Notes: generated by a model from the letters alone, not told the origin. A stretch of 64,000 nucleotides of DNA from Moraxellaceae bacterium (GCA_029237815.1 JAQZBP010000008.1:1-64000); one strand, 5' to 3'. Shown: positions 8,742-18,387, counted from the first letter of the stretch. Made by a program: numbers and translations.

Positions 8742-11700
8742 ATGCGCCAGCCCCGCCGCTCCCCCCTCAAGCTGTCCCTGCTGAGTTCCGCCATTGCCTT
8801 CGCCGCCAGCGCCGCCGCGCAGCAGGCCTATGCGGTCGAGCTCTGCGCGGGCCAGGCCTCGGTGTCCGTCACGACGGCGGCTCCCGGTGACAGCTGCGTC
8901 ATCGATACGACCAATGCCAATGTTCAGATCCAGGCCGCGGCGTCCCTCACGCAGGGCGTGGACGTGCAGGCCGATGGCGTGACGCTCGCCAATGCCGGCT
9001 CCGTGTACGACAACCGCACCGCCATCAACTTCTCCACCGGCGGCCTCAGTGGGCACTTCACCAATAGCGGTGACATCGAGGTCAGCAGCTACAGCTCGTC
9101 CGGCATCACGGTGCGCGGAGCGCGGGTGTCCGGCGATATCAGCGGTACCTTCAGCAACAGCGGCAATATCGACGTGCAGGGCAGCGTCAGCTCGTCCAAC
9201 GCGAACGCCTATGGCGTCAGTGTTGGCGGCGGCGTCAGCGGCACCTTGAAGAACAGCGGCTCGATCGGCGTCGAGGCCGACGGCAGTGCCTATGCCCAGG
9301 CCGTCGGCATCGTCGTCTCTGCGGATGTGGCGGCCGGTGGCCGCGTCACGAACGCCGGGACCATCAGCGCCGATGCCTACGCCTGGTCGGGGACGGCATA
9401 TGCCACCGGCATCTACGTTGACGGCCAGACCGATGGCGAAATCCTCAACACCGGTGTAATCAACGTCGAGTCCTCAACAGGCTCCAGCTCTGCCTACGCC
9501 TACGGGATCAAGACCGGGGACCTCGACGCTGACGCCCTGGTGGAGAACAGCGGCCGCATCAATGCCACTGTCATGGGTACCATGTCCGGCTATGCCTACG
9601 GTATCTACGTGGGCGAAGTATTCGACAATGCCAGCGTGCGCAACTCCGGTACGATCAATGTGCTGGCCGCCGGCGCCACCTCCAGCAACTCGGCCTACGG
9701 GATCCGGGTGTCGAGCATCGACAGCAGCACGGCCTCGGTGGTCAATTCGGGAACCGTCAACGCCACCGCGGAGAGCGGTTCCGATTCCGCCGGGGCCTTC
9801 GGCATTTCTGTCTCGAACGTCACGGCAGGGGTTGTCCGCAATGATGGCACCGTGACCGCCTCGGTCTCTGGCGATGACTCGGCCTTTCTCTATGCCTACG
9901 GCATGAGTGCATTTTTGCTCACTGGCGACAGCAGCATGACCAATACCGGCGTCATCCGTGCCGAGGCCACCGGCACCGGCAGCGGCAGCGGAAATGCTTC
10001 GGCCTGGGGCCTGCAAATCATGTATGTGCAGGGCAACAGCGAGCTCAGCAACAGCGGCCGTGTGACCGTCTCGGCCGCCGCCAACGACAACGCGACGGCC
10101 TATGCCATGCATGCATACTCTGCGATGCAGGACGCGGCCCGGCTCAGCAACAGCGGCTCGCTCGTGGCGAGCGCCGTGAGCCACGGCGACGACGCCAATG
10201 CCTATGGCATGAAGGCCAATTCGATGGCCGGTACCACCGCCATCAGCAACACCGGCGACGTCGATGTCAGTGCCCGCGCCGACAGCGGTTACGGCTATGC
10301 CGTCGGCCTGGGGGTCGACAACGGCATGGCCGATGCCAGCCGCATCGACAACAGCGGCACCGTTTCCGTGAGCGTCAGCGGCGCCACGGCGGCGGCCAGC
10401 GGCCTCTGGGTCGAGGGCACCACCGCTGACGGCGCGGCCATCGTCAATACGGGGCGTGTGAGCGTCGCGGCGGATGCGGGATCCGGCGGTGCCTATGCCT
10501 ACGGCTGGGGTGCCCGCACCCTGCTGGGCACGCTCGCCAACGACGGCGTGCTGGACGTTCGCGCCTCCGGCCCTTCGGACGCCACCGCGGACGGCCTGTG
10601 GCTGGCGACCGGTGACGGCGGCGTGCTGCGCAACACGGGCAGCATCAGCGCCGTGGCCAGCGGCGCCGCGACGGTCAATGCGCACGGCATCTTCACCGAA
10701 GACAGCACGAACGGCACGACCGTCAGCAACAGCGGCAGCCTCCTGGTGCGCGCCAGCGCCACCGGCGGCAGCGCGGAGGCGCTCGCCTACGGCATCCATG
10801 CCCGCACTGTCGACGGAACCAGCAGCATCAGCAACAGCGGCGTAGTCGACGTCGAAGCCAGCGCCGCGAACGGCACGGCCAGTGCCTACGGCCTGTATGT
10901 GTCGGGCACGGTGGCTTCCGGCGCGACACTCAGCAACAGCGGCACGCTGCGCGCCCGCCAGAGCGGCAGCGGCGATGCCTTCGGCCTCATGGTGGCGGCG
11001 GCCAACTCCACGGGCGTGGTGGTGGACAACTCCGGCCTGATCGACGGCGGCGTGTCGCTGAACGGCGGCACGACAGGCGGCATGATGATCTGCGTGCCCA
11101 TGGGGACGGGACCGTGCATGCCGATCATCATGCCCGGCGTGGCGGGCACGATCTCGCTGACCAACTCCGGCGCCATCGTGACCGGCGCCGGCACGCAGAG
11201 CCGAGTCGACGGCGCGTACACGCAGGCGGCGGGCGCAGCGCTCGGCTTCCGCGTGGCGAGCAGTAGCGACTTCGGTTCCCTCACGGTCCGCGACAGTGCC
11301 GACTTCAGCGCGGGTGCCGAAGTGCGCGTGCTGGTCGAGGCCGTGAACCAGTTGCAGGACGGTGACACCCTGGCCAACGTCATCTCCGCCGGCAGCCTCA
11401 CGCTGCCTGCCAGTGCCGCATTCACCGTTACCGACAACAGCCTGTTCTGGAATTTCGATTCCACCGTCGACGGCAACACGCTGGATTTGAACGTGAACTT
11501 CGGTGGCGCCGCCGCCGGTCTGGCCGGCAGTGGCCAGGCCTTCACCACGACCCAGCTCGCCTTTGTCGACCAGTTGCTGCAGGGCGGCCTGGGCGGCGAT
11601 TTCAGCGAGCTCGCGGAAGCCCTGAACGGCACCCCCGATGCGGCCGCGGCGGCTGATGTGCTGGAGAGCGTCGGCCCGGTGCTGGCCGGTGCCGCCACTA

Positions 11701-12599
11701 CGGCAATGCGCAGTGCGGGGCAGGGCGCTTCCAACGCCATCAGCGCGCGTCTCGGGGAAACCCGTGGTGCCGCCTCGGGCGATGCCTTCACGCAGAACAC
11801 GCTCTGGATCAAGCCCTTCCTGGGCAAAGCGACACAGGACAGCGTGAGCGGCGTCGATGGCTATGACGTCGACTCCACCGGCTTCGTCATCGGCCTGGAC
11901 GGCGATGTGACCGATGCTTGGCGCGTCGGCGTGGCCGTGGCTTCGTCGCAAAGCGATGTGGAAGGCGACAAGGCCGAGCTCGACGTGAAGAGCACGCAGT
12001 TCACGCTCTATGGCAGCTACGCGCTCTCCGACACCGCCGCGCTCGACCTGAATCTCGATCACGTCAGCACCGGTGTCGACGGCACGCGTCGTGTCGCGCT
12101 CGTGAACAGCACCGCACGCTCCAGCTACGACGGCTCGCAGTTCGCGTTTGGCGCGACATTGTCGAATCGCGTGGCGATGGGTGAGCATGCCTTCATTCCC
12201 GCGCTGCAGGCGCGCTTCCAGCGCGTCAGCCTCGACGGCTACACCGAGACCGGCGCGGGTGTGTACGACCTCACGGTGCAGAGCAGCAACGAGAGCTCGC
12301 TGCTGTGGGCCGCGGAAGGCGCCTTCGAGTTTGCCGTGGGCAAGGGCACGCTGCTGGCGAACGCCGGCCTCGGCTACGACTCGCTGGATGCCACGAGCCT
12401 GACGGCGACGCTGAACGGTGGCTCGGGCCCGACCTTCGTGAGCAACGGCATCAAGCCGGACTCGACCGTGGTCACCGGGGGCGTCGGCTACCGCTACGTC
12501 ACTGCCAAGGCGCTGGAGATCAACGTGGCCTACGACCTGGAAAGCCGCGGCGACTTCGAAGCCCAGACCGCGTCGGTGAAGTTCAAGCTGCCGTTCTGA
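8742..12599 (+). CDS. Autotransporter 2 (type V secretion), 1285 residues, about 23 passenger repeats
   Basis: Paralog of the gene at 3575 with the same design: signal peptide cleaved near AYA/VEL (residue 31-32), N-terminal cap with Cys35 and Cys52, about 23 NSG-x-I/V type repeat units, linker DNSLFWNFD, and a beta-barrel from about residue 1010 (TLWIKPFLG) to the terminal KFKLPF. Unique to this copy is an insert at residues 781-797 (bases 11082-11132) with five Met and two Cys among 17 residues, at the point where copy 1 has only a short turn between repeats. The barrel is much more similar to copy 1 than the passenger is, which suggests duplication followed by passenger divergence. The start ATG has AAGGA 6 bases upstream. 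Expression is probably gated by the leader hairpin at 8681-8720. Confidence 0.9.
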   Translation: MRQPRRSPLKLSLLSSAIAFAASAAAQQAYAVELCAGQASVSVTTAAPGDSCVIDTTNANVQIQAAASLTQGVDVQADGVTLANAGSVYDNRTAINFSTGGLSGHFTNSGDIEVSSYSSSGITVRGARVSGDISGTFSNSGNIDVQGSVSSSNANAYGVSVGGGVSGTLKNSGSIGVEADGSAYAQAVGIVVSADVAAGGRVTNAGTISADAYAWSGTAYATGIYVDGQTDGEILNTGVINVESSTGSSSAYAYGIKTGDLDADALVENSGRINATVMGTMSGYAYGIYVGEVFDNASVRNSGTINVLAAGATSSNSAYGIRVSSIDSSTASVVNSGTVNATAESGSDSAGAFGISVSNVTAGVVRNDGTVTASVSGDDSAFLYAYGMSAFLLTGDSSMTNTGVIRAEATGTGSGSGNASAWGLQIMYVQGNSELSNSGRVTVSAAANDNATAYAMHAYSAMQDAARLSNSGSLVASAVSHGDDANAYGMKANSMAGTTAISNTGDVDVSARADSGYGYAVGLGVDNGMADASRIDNSGTVSVSVSGATAAASGLWVEGTTADGAAIVNTGRVSVAADAGSGGAYAYGWGARTLLGTLANDGVLDVRASGPSDATADGLWLATGDGGVLRNTGSISAVASGAATVNAHGIFTEDSTNGTTVSNSGSLLVRASATGGSAEALAYGIHARTVDGTSSISNSGVVDVEASAANGTASAYGLYVSGTVASGATLSNSGTLRARQSGSGDAFGLMVAAANSTGVVVDNSGLIDGGVSLNGGTTGGMMICVPMGTGPCMPIIMPGVAGTISLTNSGAIVTGAGTQSRVDGAYTQAAGAALGFRVASSSDFGSLTVRDSADFSAGAEVRVLVEAVNQLQDGDTLANVISAGSLTLPASAAFTVTDNSLFWNFDSTVDGNTLDLNVNFGGAAAGLAGSGQAFTTTQLAFVDQLLQGGLGGDFSELAEALNGTPDAAAAADVLESVGPVLAGAATTAMRSAGQGASNAISARLGETRGAASGDAFTQNTLWIKPFLGKATQDSVSGVDGYDVDSTGFVIGLDGDVTDAWRVGVAVASSQSDVEGDKAELDVKSTQFTLYGSYALSDTAALDLNLDHVSTGVDGTRRVALVNSTARSSYDGSQFAFGATLSNRVAMGEHAFIPALQARFQRVSLDGYTETGAGVYDLTVQSSNESSLLWAAEGAFEFAVGKGTLLANAGLGYDSLDATSLTATLNGGSGPTFVSNGIKPDSTVVTGGVGYRYVTAKALEINVAYDLESRGDFEAQTASVKFKLPF

Positions 12600-12632
12600 T
12601 CGGCATGCGCCGCGCGCCGAGTTGAAGCCCTG

Positions 12633-12661
12633 AAAAAACCCGCCACCCGGCGGGTTTTTTT
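12633..12661 (+). terminator. Intrinsic terminator after autotransporter 2
   Basis: ACCCGCC and GGCGGGT form the stem around an ACCC loop, with A6 before and T7 after. It lies about 35 bases past the stop codon. The following 295 bases (12662-12956) hold no gene; the only promoter-like element is TATAAG at 12911-12916, without a good -35 box. Confidence 0.9.
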
Positions 12662-12956
12662 ATGGGGCGGCCGCGCGACAGCACGCAGGGCGCGCTGTCC
12701 GAAGCGTGCCTGGCGACGGGCATGGCCGCCCGTGTGGCGCGACAGTTGCAGCGTCGCACTCGCGGCCGCAGCGCGACACTGCACTACCGCAGCGCAGCAG
12801 GGCGCCCTGTCTCTTTCCAAAATGAGGTACCGGCGCCGGGGCAACAGGCAACCTTCCATCCCCGCCTTGCGGTTTTTGTCTGCCCTCCGGCCCCTTCGTA
12901 CGGGAGTTCTTATAAGCTCGGCGACACGTTCAATCGCTGGTGTGAACAGTCTCGGT

Positions 12957-15908
12957 ATGTCGTCTTTCAGGTTTTCCCTTCTTGGCGCTGCGATCGCCAC
13001 TGCCAGCCTTGCGCAGGGCGCGCTGGCCGTCGACCTTTGCGCGGGACAGGCGAGCGCCTCCGTGGCCACGGCCTTTCCAGACGACAGCTGCACGCTCGAC
13101 ACCGCCGGCGCCACGCTGGCCGTCACGGCGGACGGCAGCATCGGGCAGGGCGTGCAGGTCAGCGCCACCGGCACCACGATCACCAACGCCGGCGCCATTG
13201 CCGGGCAGACGACCGCAATCCGCTACCAGGTCTTCGATGCCGGCAGCGTGTTCGGCAACAGCGGTGTGGTGACCGCGGCGGGCGGCTCCACCGCCTATGC
13301 CCTGCGCCTCGGCGCCACGCTGGAGGGCAGCCTGCAGAACGACAACGCGCTGGCCGCGGACGCCGACACCGCATCCGGCACCGCGGTCGCCATCGGCCTG
13401 CAGGGCGGGTCGCTGCAGGCGGCCACGCTGGTGAGCACTGGCAGCATCACCGGCGACGCCGCCGCGCTATCCGGCGCCGCCTCGGCCTGGGGCCTGAATC
13501 TTGGATGGCTCATCAGCGGCGCCAGTCTTTCGAATGCCGGCATGGTTTCCGCGCGCGCGGAAGGCGGCGGTGCCGCCGCCGCGAATGCCTGGGGCGCCAG
13601 CGTCGGCAATATCCAGAGTGCGGGCATGAGCAACAGCGGCAGCATCAGCGCCACCGCCATCGCGGCGGGCCTCTCCATGTCTGCGGAGGCGCACGGCTTC
13701 CACAGTGCGGGCTACGGCATCAGCGCCAGTGCCGCGATCGTCAACAGCGGCAGCATCAGCGCCAGCGCGACGGCAGAGCAGATGGCCTACGCCTGGGGCC
13801 TGGAGATGACCAATAGCCTCGAGGCCGAAGGCTCGATCAGCAACACCGGTGCCATCACGGCGGTCGCCGCCGGGGGCCTGTACCGCGGCCAGGCCTATGG
13901 CATCTGGACCTACTGGCTGTTCGAGAACAGTCGCGTGGACAACGCCGGCGCTGTGAGCGCCACGGCCAGCGCGCAAACCTCCGCAGCGGCCTGGGGCATC
14001 CGCACGGAGGGCCTGCGCAACAGTACCAGCATCCGCAACAGCGGCCGCATCACGACGAGTGCGGTCACGGCACTCGCCGGCTCGGCACGCACCGCCGCCC
14101 TTCTCACCGGTGATGTGACCGATGTGGCGCGCGTGCAGAACGACGGCTTGATTCGCGTGTCTGCCCGCAACGGGAGCGCGGGCGCCCAGGAGGCGGTCGC
14201 GGCCGGCATCGACGTCGATGTGCTCGGCTCCGGTGCCATGGTCGGCAATGCCGGTGCCATCCATGCCACAGCCGTGTCACTGAGTGGCGTGGCGGACGCC
14301 TACGGGATCGTCGTCGCGGACCTCGACGGCGTGGTGGAGAATTCCGGCCTCATCACCGTGGATGCGGGGCAGGGCGGCAATGCCTGGACCGTATATGCTC
14401 GCGGCGGCACGGGCCTTGTGCAGAACAGCGGCATGCTGCAGGGCGCGGTGAACCTGCTGGGTTTGGTGTCGCTGGCGAACACCGGCAGCCTGCTGCTGGA
14501 CGGCCAGGTCGCGCACGTCGGTGGCGATTTCACGCAGTCCGGTCACGGCGAGGTGGTGCTTCCGCTGCTGCCCGGCGCGCCGTCGGGCATGTTGCAGGTG
14601 GACGGCACGGCGGATTTCACGGCGGGTCCGCACCTGCGCGTGGTGCTCGATCCGGCGCAGCGGCTGGCCGACGGCACCCGCTTCGACAATCTCGTGACGG
14701 CCGGCACGCTCATCGCGCCCGGAACCGGCCGCTTCCGCATTCACGACAACAGTCTTTTCTGGCGCTTCGAGCAGACGCTCACGCCCACCTCGCTCAGCCT
14801 CGAAGCACAGCGCATCGATGCCGGGCGCGCGCTGGCGCCGTCGGGCATGGCGCTTACGCCGAGCCAGATCACGCTGGTGGACTATCTCGTGGCGGCCGGG
14901 CCGACAGGTCCGTGGTGGGCCCTCGCCGCCGCCATGGAAACGGCACCGGACGCCGCGGCGGCCGCGGCGCTGTTGCTGCAGGCAGGGCCGGCCTTTGCCG
15001 GCGCCGCCGCGCAGGCGACGCGCCAGGCCTGGCGCGTCGCCGACAGCGCGCTGGCGGCACGTCTCGACGCCCCGCGCGGCGCCAGTGCGGGCGATGCCGC
15101 CGCGGCGAGCGCGCTCTGGCTCCAGCCCTTCACGGCGCGCACCCGGCAGGATTCGGTGCAGGGTATTCCCGGCTACGAACTCGAGGGCACAGGCTTCGTG
15201 CTCGGTCTCGACAGCGATGTCACGCCCGCGCTGCGGCTCGGCGCCGCCGTGGCGAGCACCGATAGCGACGTGGCAGGCACCAATGCCCGCCTCGACATCG
15301 AGGGCCTCCGCGTCACGCTCTACGGCCGCCAGGCGCTCACGCCTGCCACTACGCTCGATGTCGATATTGGCGGCGGCCTGAACCGCTATCACGGGCGCCG
15401 CCAGCTCGCTTTCATCGGCGCGACCGCCAGCGCGTCCTATTCCGGCAGCCAGCACGATGCCGGCCTGGCGCTCACCCATCGCATTGCCGTGACGCGTCCG
15501 TTCGCGCTGCTGCCCGCGCTCGAGCTGCGCTACAGCCGGGTGCGTGTCGATCGCTACGAGGAAACCGGCGCCGGTGCCTGGGGCCTCAGCGTGCATGACC
15601 ACGACGATGACGCCTTCCGCGCCGAGGCACGCGCCACCGGCGAGCTCACGCTGCCCTTCGGACGCTTCACCGCCAGTGCCGGCGTCGGCCACGACGCGGC
15701 GGAGTCGGCCATGGCCACCGCGACGTTCGTGCGCGGGCCGACCGTCACGGGCTACGGCATTGTGCCGGACGACACGCTGTACATCGCGGCGTTCGGCTTT
15801 CGCCATGTCACGCCCGGCCGCCTTGAACTCGAGATCGCCTGCGAGCGCGAGCAGCGCGACTCGCTGTCGGCCGACAGCGCCTCGCTGCGTCTGCTGAAGC
15901 GGTTCTGA
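12957..15908 (+). CDS. Autotransporter 3 (type V secretion), about 983 residues, about 15 passenger repeats
   Basis: Third and shortest paralog. The signal peptide ends at ALA/VDL (residue 24-25). The N-terminal cap keeps the two cysteines at the same 17-residue spacing (Cys28, Cys45). The passenger has about 15 NSG/NTG units and is richer in Ala. The linker DNSLFWRFE and the barrel from about residue 710 (ALWLQPFTA) are conserved but clearly more diverged than between copies 1 and 2; it ends LLKRF, still with the terminal Phe. A longer frame opens at 12732, but its first 75 residues are not signal-peptide-like, so I take the ATG at 12957. The ribosome-binding site there is weak. It is followed after 5 bases by a lipoprotein hydrolase gene, so the two are probably co-transcribed. 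Confidence 0.85.
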   Translation: MSSFRFSLLGAAIATASLAQGALAVDLCAGQASASVATAFPDDSCTLDTAGATLAVTADGSIGQGVQVSATGTTITNAGAIAGQTTAIRYQVFDAGSVFGNSGVVTAAGGSTAYALRLGATLEGSLQNDNALAADADTASGTAVAIGLQGGSLQAATLVSTGSITGDAAALSGAASAWGLNLGWLISGASLSNAGMVSARAEGGGAAAANAWGASVGNIQSAGMSNSGSISATAIAAGLSMSAEAHGFHSAGYGISASAAIVNSGSISASATAEQMAYAWGLEMTNSLEAEGSISNTGAITAVAAGGLYRGQAYGIWTYWLFENSRVDNAGAVSATASAQTSAAAWGIRTEGLRNSTSIRNSGRITTSAVTALAGSARTAALLTGDVTDVARVQNDGLIRVSARNGSAGAQEAVAAGIDVDVLGSGAMVGNAGAIHATAVSLSGVADAYGIVVADLDGVVENSGLITVDAGQGGNAWTVYARGGTGLVQNSGMLQGAVNLLGLVSLANTGSLLLDGQVAHVGGDFTQSGHGEVVLPLLPGAPSGMLQVDGTADFTAGPHLRVVLDPAQRLADGTRFDNLVTAGTLIAPGTGRFRIHDNSLFWRFEQTLTPTSLSLEAQRIDAGRALAPSGMALTPSQITLVDYLVAAGPTGPWWALAAAMETAPDAAAAAALLLQAGPAFAGAAAQATRQAWRVADSALAARLDAPRGASAGDAAAASALWLQPFTARTRQDSVQGIPGYELEGTGFVLGLDSDVTPALRLGAAVASTDSDVAGTNARLDIEGLRVTLYGRQALTPATTLDVDIGGGLNRYHGRRQLAFIGATASASYSGSQHDAGLALTHRIAVTRPFALLPALELRYSRVRVDRYEETGAGAWGLSVHDHDDDAFRAEARATGELTLPFGRFTASAGVGHDAAESAMATATFVRGPTVTGYGIVPDDTLYIAAFGFRHVTPGRLELEIACEREQRDSLSADSASLRLLKRF

Positions 15909-15913
15909 CGCCG

Positions 15914-16822
15914 ATGTACCGCTTTCCTGCCACTACGCGTGTGCCGTCCTGGCGCGGCCTGGGCTGCGGGCTGCTGCTCGCACTGGCGGGCTGCAGCAGC
16001 GTGCCACCGGTCGAGCTGCGCATCGCCGCCGCCGTGGACAGGGCGGCGGCGGCCGGTCTCGCGCCGCTGGCGCTGCCGGCGAGCCCGCTGCCGCTGCAGG
16101 GCTTCGGCCGCCTCGGCTGCCCGGGCGGTGATCTCAGCGTCTATATCGAGGGTGACGGCTACGCCTGGGTGAGCGTGAGCCTGCCCTCGACCAATCCCAC
16201 GCCCGTCAATCCCGTCGCGCTCACGCTGGCGGCGCTGGATCCCGGCTGCAACGTGGTTTATCTCGGCCGGCCGGGGCAGTACCGCTCGGGCGGCGTCGAT
16301 GCGCGCTACTGGCTGGGGGCGCGTTTTTCCGCCGACGTGGTGGACTCCTATGTCGCCGCGCTGGCGACGCTGGCGGCGCAGGGCAAGACGGCGCGCCTGC
16401 ACCTGACCGGTTTTTCCGGCGGCGGCGCGGTGGCGGCGCTGGTGGCGGCACGGCTGGCGCGCGAGGGGACGGCGGCGGTGACGCTGCGCACGGTGGCCGG
16501 CAACCTCGACACCGACGCCTGGGTGAAGCAGTTGCGCCTGACACCGCTCGCGGCGTCGCTGAACCCCGCGGACGAAGCGGCGACGCTGGCGCGCGTACCG
16601 CAGCAGCATCTTGCCGGCAGCCGCGATCGCCAGGTGCCGGCGCGGGTACTCGAGGCCTATCTCGCGCGACTGCCCTCGCGCGAATGCGTTCAGGTGGTGG
16701 CCGTCGAGGCGGGGCATGCCGGCCCCTGGGATGACGCCTGGCGCTCGCTGCTGCAGCAGCCGCCGACCTGCGCGCCGCGCGCGGCGGGGGCGGTGGCCGA
16801 CACACGGCCCGATTCACGTTGA
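15914..16822 (+). CDS. Alpha/beta-hydrolase-fold lipoprotein
   Basis: Predicted 302-residue envelope lipoprotein. The lipobox LALAGC follows a hydrophobic stretch, with Cys near residue 26 as the lipidation site. The body contains the nucleophile elbow GFSGGG with the serine in a G-x-S-x-G context, a preceding YLGRPGQYR loop, and a late AGHAGPWDD segment that could provide the catalytic His. An esterase or thioesterase-like activity is a family-level guess. The start lies 5 bases after the autotransporter 3 stop codon, so the two form an operon. This placement suggests it acts on, or helps assemble, the surface protein, but nothing in the sequence proves it. Confidence 0.75.
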   Translation: MYRFPATTRVPSWRGLGCGLLLALAGCSSVPPVELRIAAAVDRAAAAGLAPLALPASPLPLQGFGRLGCPGGDLSVYIEGDGYAWVSVSLPSTNPTPVNPVALTLAALDPGCNVVYLGRPGQYRSGGVDARYWLGARFSADVVDSYVAALATLAAQGKTARLHLTGFSGGGAVAALVAARLAREGTAAVTLRTVAGNLDTDAWVKQLRLTPLAASLNPADEAATLARVPQQHLAGSRDRQVPARVLEAYLARLPSRECVQVVAVEAGHAGPWDDAWRSLLQQPPTCAPRAAGAVADTRPDSR

Positions 16823-16919
16823 CGGATAGCAACCGCCTCCCGATGATGACGGCTTTCCGCGACGCGATCGCGGCCCCGGCGCTGCCCGGACAGCGCCGGT
16901 TTCCGACCAGTACCATGCG

Positions 16920-17273
16920 ATGGTGACCATGACGACTTCCGACAAATCCCCGGTTCCCGACAGCCAGATCGAGCACACGGTCGCCGAGCGCTTCATCATC
17001 TGCCGGCTGAAGAATGGCGAGATGCGCGTGGTGCGCCTGCAGATCAGCCTGCCGCTGCCGGTGGACGGCAATCCCGAGCGCTGGAGCTGCGACGTCGCGC
17101 TCGCCGGCCTCTATCCCGGCACACCCAAGGTGCCGGGCGTCGATTCCTTCCAGTGCATCAACCTGGCCTTCGGCCTGATCCGCCAGGCGCTGGAAAAGTT
17201 CATGGAAGACGGCGGCCAGATCTACTGGCGCGACGGCTCCGGCCCGCTCGGCGTGATGGACCTGTTCTCGTGA
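16920..17273 (+). CDS. Conserved hypothetical protein, 117 residues
   Basis: Small soluble protein with no signal peptide or membrane segment. It has an alternating beta-rich N-terminal half and a C-terminal part with the motif SFQCINLAFGLIRQALEKF followed by GGQIYWRDG. I cannot assign a function. It starts at ATG 16920 (a second ATG at 16929 is possible; neither has a clear Shine-Dalgarno sequence). Its stop codon overlaps the GTG of the next gene (GTGA at 17270-17273), so the two are translationally coupled. Confidence 0.7.
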   Translation: MVTMTTSDKSPVPDSQIEHTVAERFIICRLKNGEMRVVRLQISLPLPVDGNPERWSCDVALAGLYPGTPKVPGVDSFQCINLAFGLIRQALEKFMEDGGQIYWRDGSGPLGVMDLFS

Positions 17274-17527
17274 GCGCAGCGGTGCCGACGCTCCGGCCCG
17301 GGCGCTACCGGCACTACAAGGGCCACGATTACGCCGTATTCCGCGTCGCGCGCCACTCCGAAACCGAAGAGCCGCTGGTGGTCTACCGCACGCTCTACGG
17401 CGAGCGCGGCTGGTGGGTGCGGCCGTACGGCATGTTCACGGAAACGATCGAGGTTGATGGCGAAATGCGCCCGCGCTTTCAATACACCGGTCCGCTCGAG
17501 GCCGGCGATTTGCTGGACGCTGACTAG
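17270..17527 (+). CDS. DUF1653 family protein
   Basis: An 85-residue protein that matches the DUF1653 pattern nearly end to end: YRHYKGHDYAVFRVARHSET, then LVVYRTLYGERGWWVRP, then MFTETIEVDG…PRF. These small beta-barrel-like proteins are widespread and of unknown role. The GTG start at 17270 overlaps the stop of the preceding gene by 4 bases, which decides the start; the longer upstream frame is a shadow. Confidence 0.8.
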   Translation: MSAAVPTLRPGRYRHYKGHDYAVFRVARHSETEEPLVVYRTLYGERGWWVRPYGMFTETIEVDGEMRPRFQYTGPLEAGDLLDAD

Positions 17528-17554
17528 AACAAGAAATGGCCTGGGAGAGTTGCG

Positions 17555-18379
17555 GTGGAACTGTCGCGTGAAGTGGTCGCCTACAAGCTGAAGGCGGCGC
17601 TCGCCAGCCTGTTGGTGTTCCTGGTATTTGCGGCCGTCATGGCCTTTGTCAGCTACCGTTTCTGGTTTCCCGATTATCTCTTCGTCACCGATGGCGGCCT
17701 GCAGGGCCTGCGACTCGTCTATGCCGTGGACTTCGTGCTGGGGCCGGTGCTGGCGCTGGTGTTCTTCCATCCGGAGAAGACGCGCGGAAAACTCATCTTC
17801 GACATCGCGGTGATCGCCAGCATCCAGATCGGCGCGATGGTGTGGGGCGCCTGGCAGGTGTACAGCCAGCGACCCGTCGCCGTGGTCTTCGGCAACGAGC
17901 GCTTCATTTCCGTGGCGCCCGCCATCATGGACCTGCAGTACGAGACGCCGGAGACGCTGCGTCGCTTCTCGGACGATCGCCCGCCGCTGGTGTACCGCCG
18001 CGCGCCTGTGGGCGAAATGGAAAAGCGCCGCATGGTCGGCATGGTGTTCCAGGGCGGCTTCCACCACGAGGCGCAGGCCTGGCTGTTCCAGCCTTTCCGT
18101 GCCAACCGGGAGCGCATCTTCGACCGCCAGGCGGGTTTCCACGAGCACATCGGCAAGCGCCTGCAGGGGCGCTGGCAGGACTGGGTGGCGGGGCGTGCCA
18201 CACAGGACATGTCTGCCTACCGATTTGCACTGTTCGAAGGTCGCTACGAAAACGCCCTGCTGATATTTACGCCGGACGGGCAGTACCTCGACTGGCTGTC
18301 GCTGGGCGAGGAGCCCCTGCCGGTGATCGAGGATCCGGACAAGGTGAAGAAGGCGGCCGCTGCAAAGGCGGCGCCGTAG
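17555..18379 (+). CDS. TfpX/TfpZ-type type IV pilin accessory membrane protein
   Basis: Predicted 274-residue inner-membrane protein with a cytoplasmic N-terminus, three transmembrane stretches (about residues 17-37, 55-73 and 80-100) and a soluble periplasmic C-terminal domain. The signature around VTDGGLQGLRLVYAVDFVLGP is typical of the TfpX/TfpZ family, which assists assembly or stability of particular type IV pilins. Pilin genes lie next to nadC in Pseudomonas, and nadC is convergent here, but no pilin gene is in the window. The GTG start at 17555 has GGGAGAG upstream. The end is Lys/Ala-rich and probably disordered. Confidence 0.75.
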   Translation: MELSREVVAYKLKAALASLLVFLVFAAVMAFVSYRFWFPDYLFVTDGGLQGLRLVYAVDFVLGPVLALVFFHPEKTRGKLIFDIAVIASIQIGAMVWGAWQVYSQRPVAVVFGNERFISVAPAIMDLQYETPETLRRFSDDRPPLVYRRAPVGEMEKRRMVGMVFQGGFHHEAQAWLFQPFRANRERIFDRQAGFHEHIGKRLQGRWQDWVAGRATQDMSAYRFALFEGRYENALLIFTPDGQYLDWLSLGEEPLPVIEDPDKVKKAAAAKAAP

Positions 18380-18387
18380 GGGCGCGC

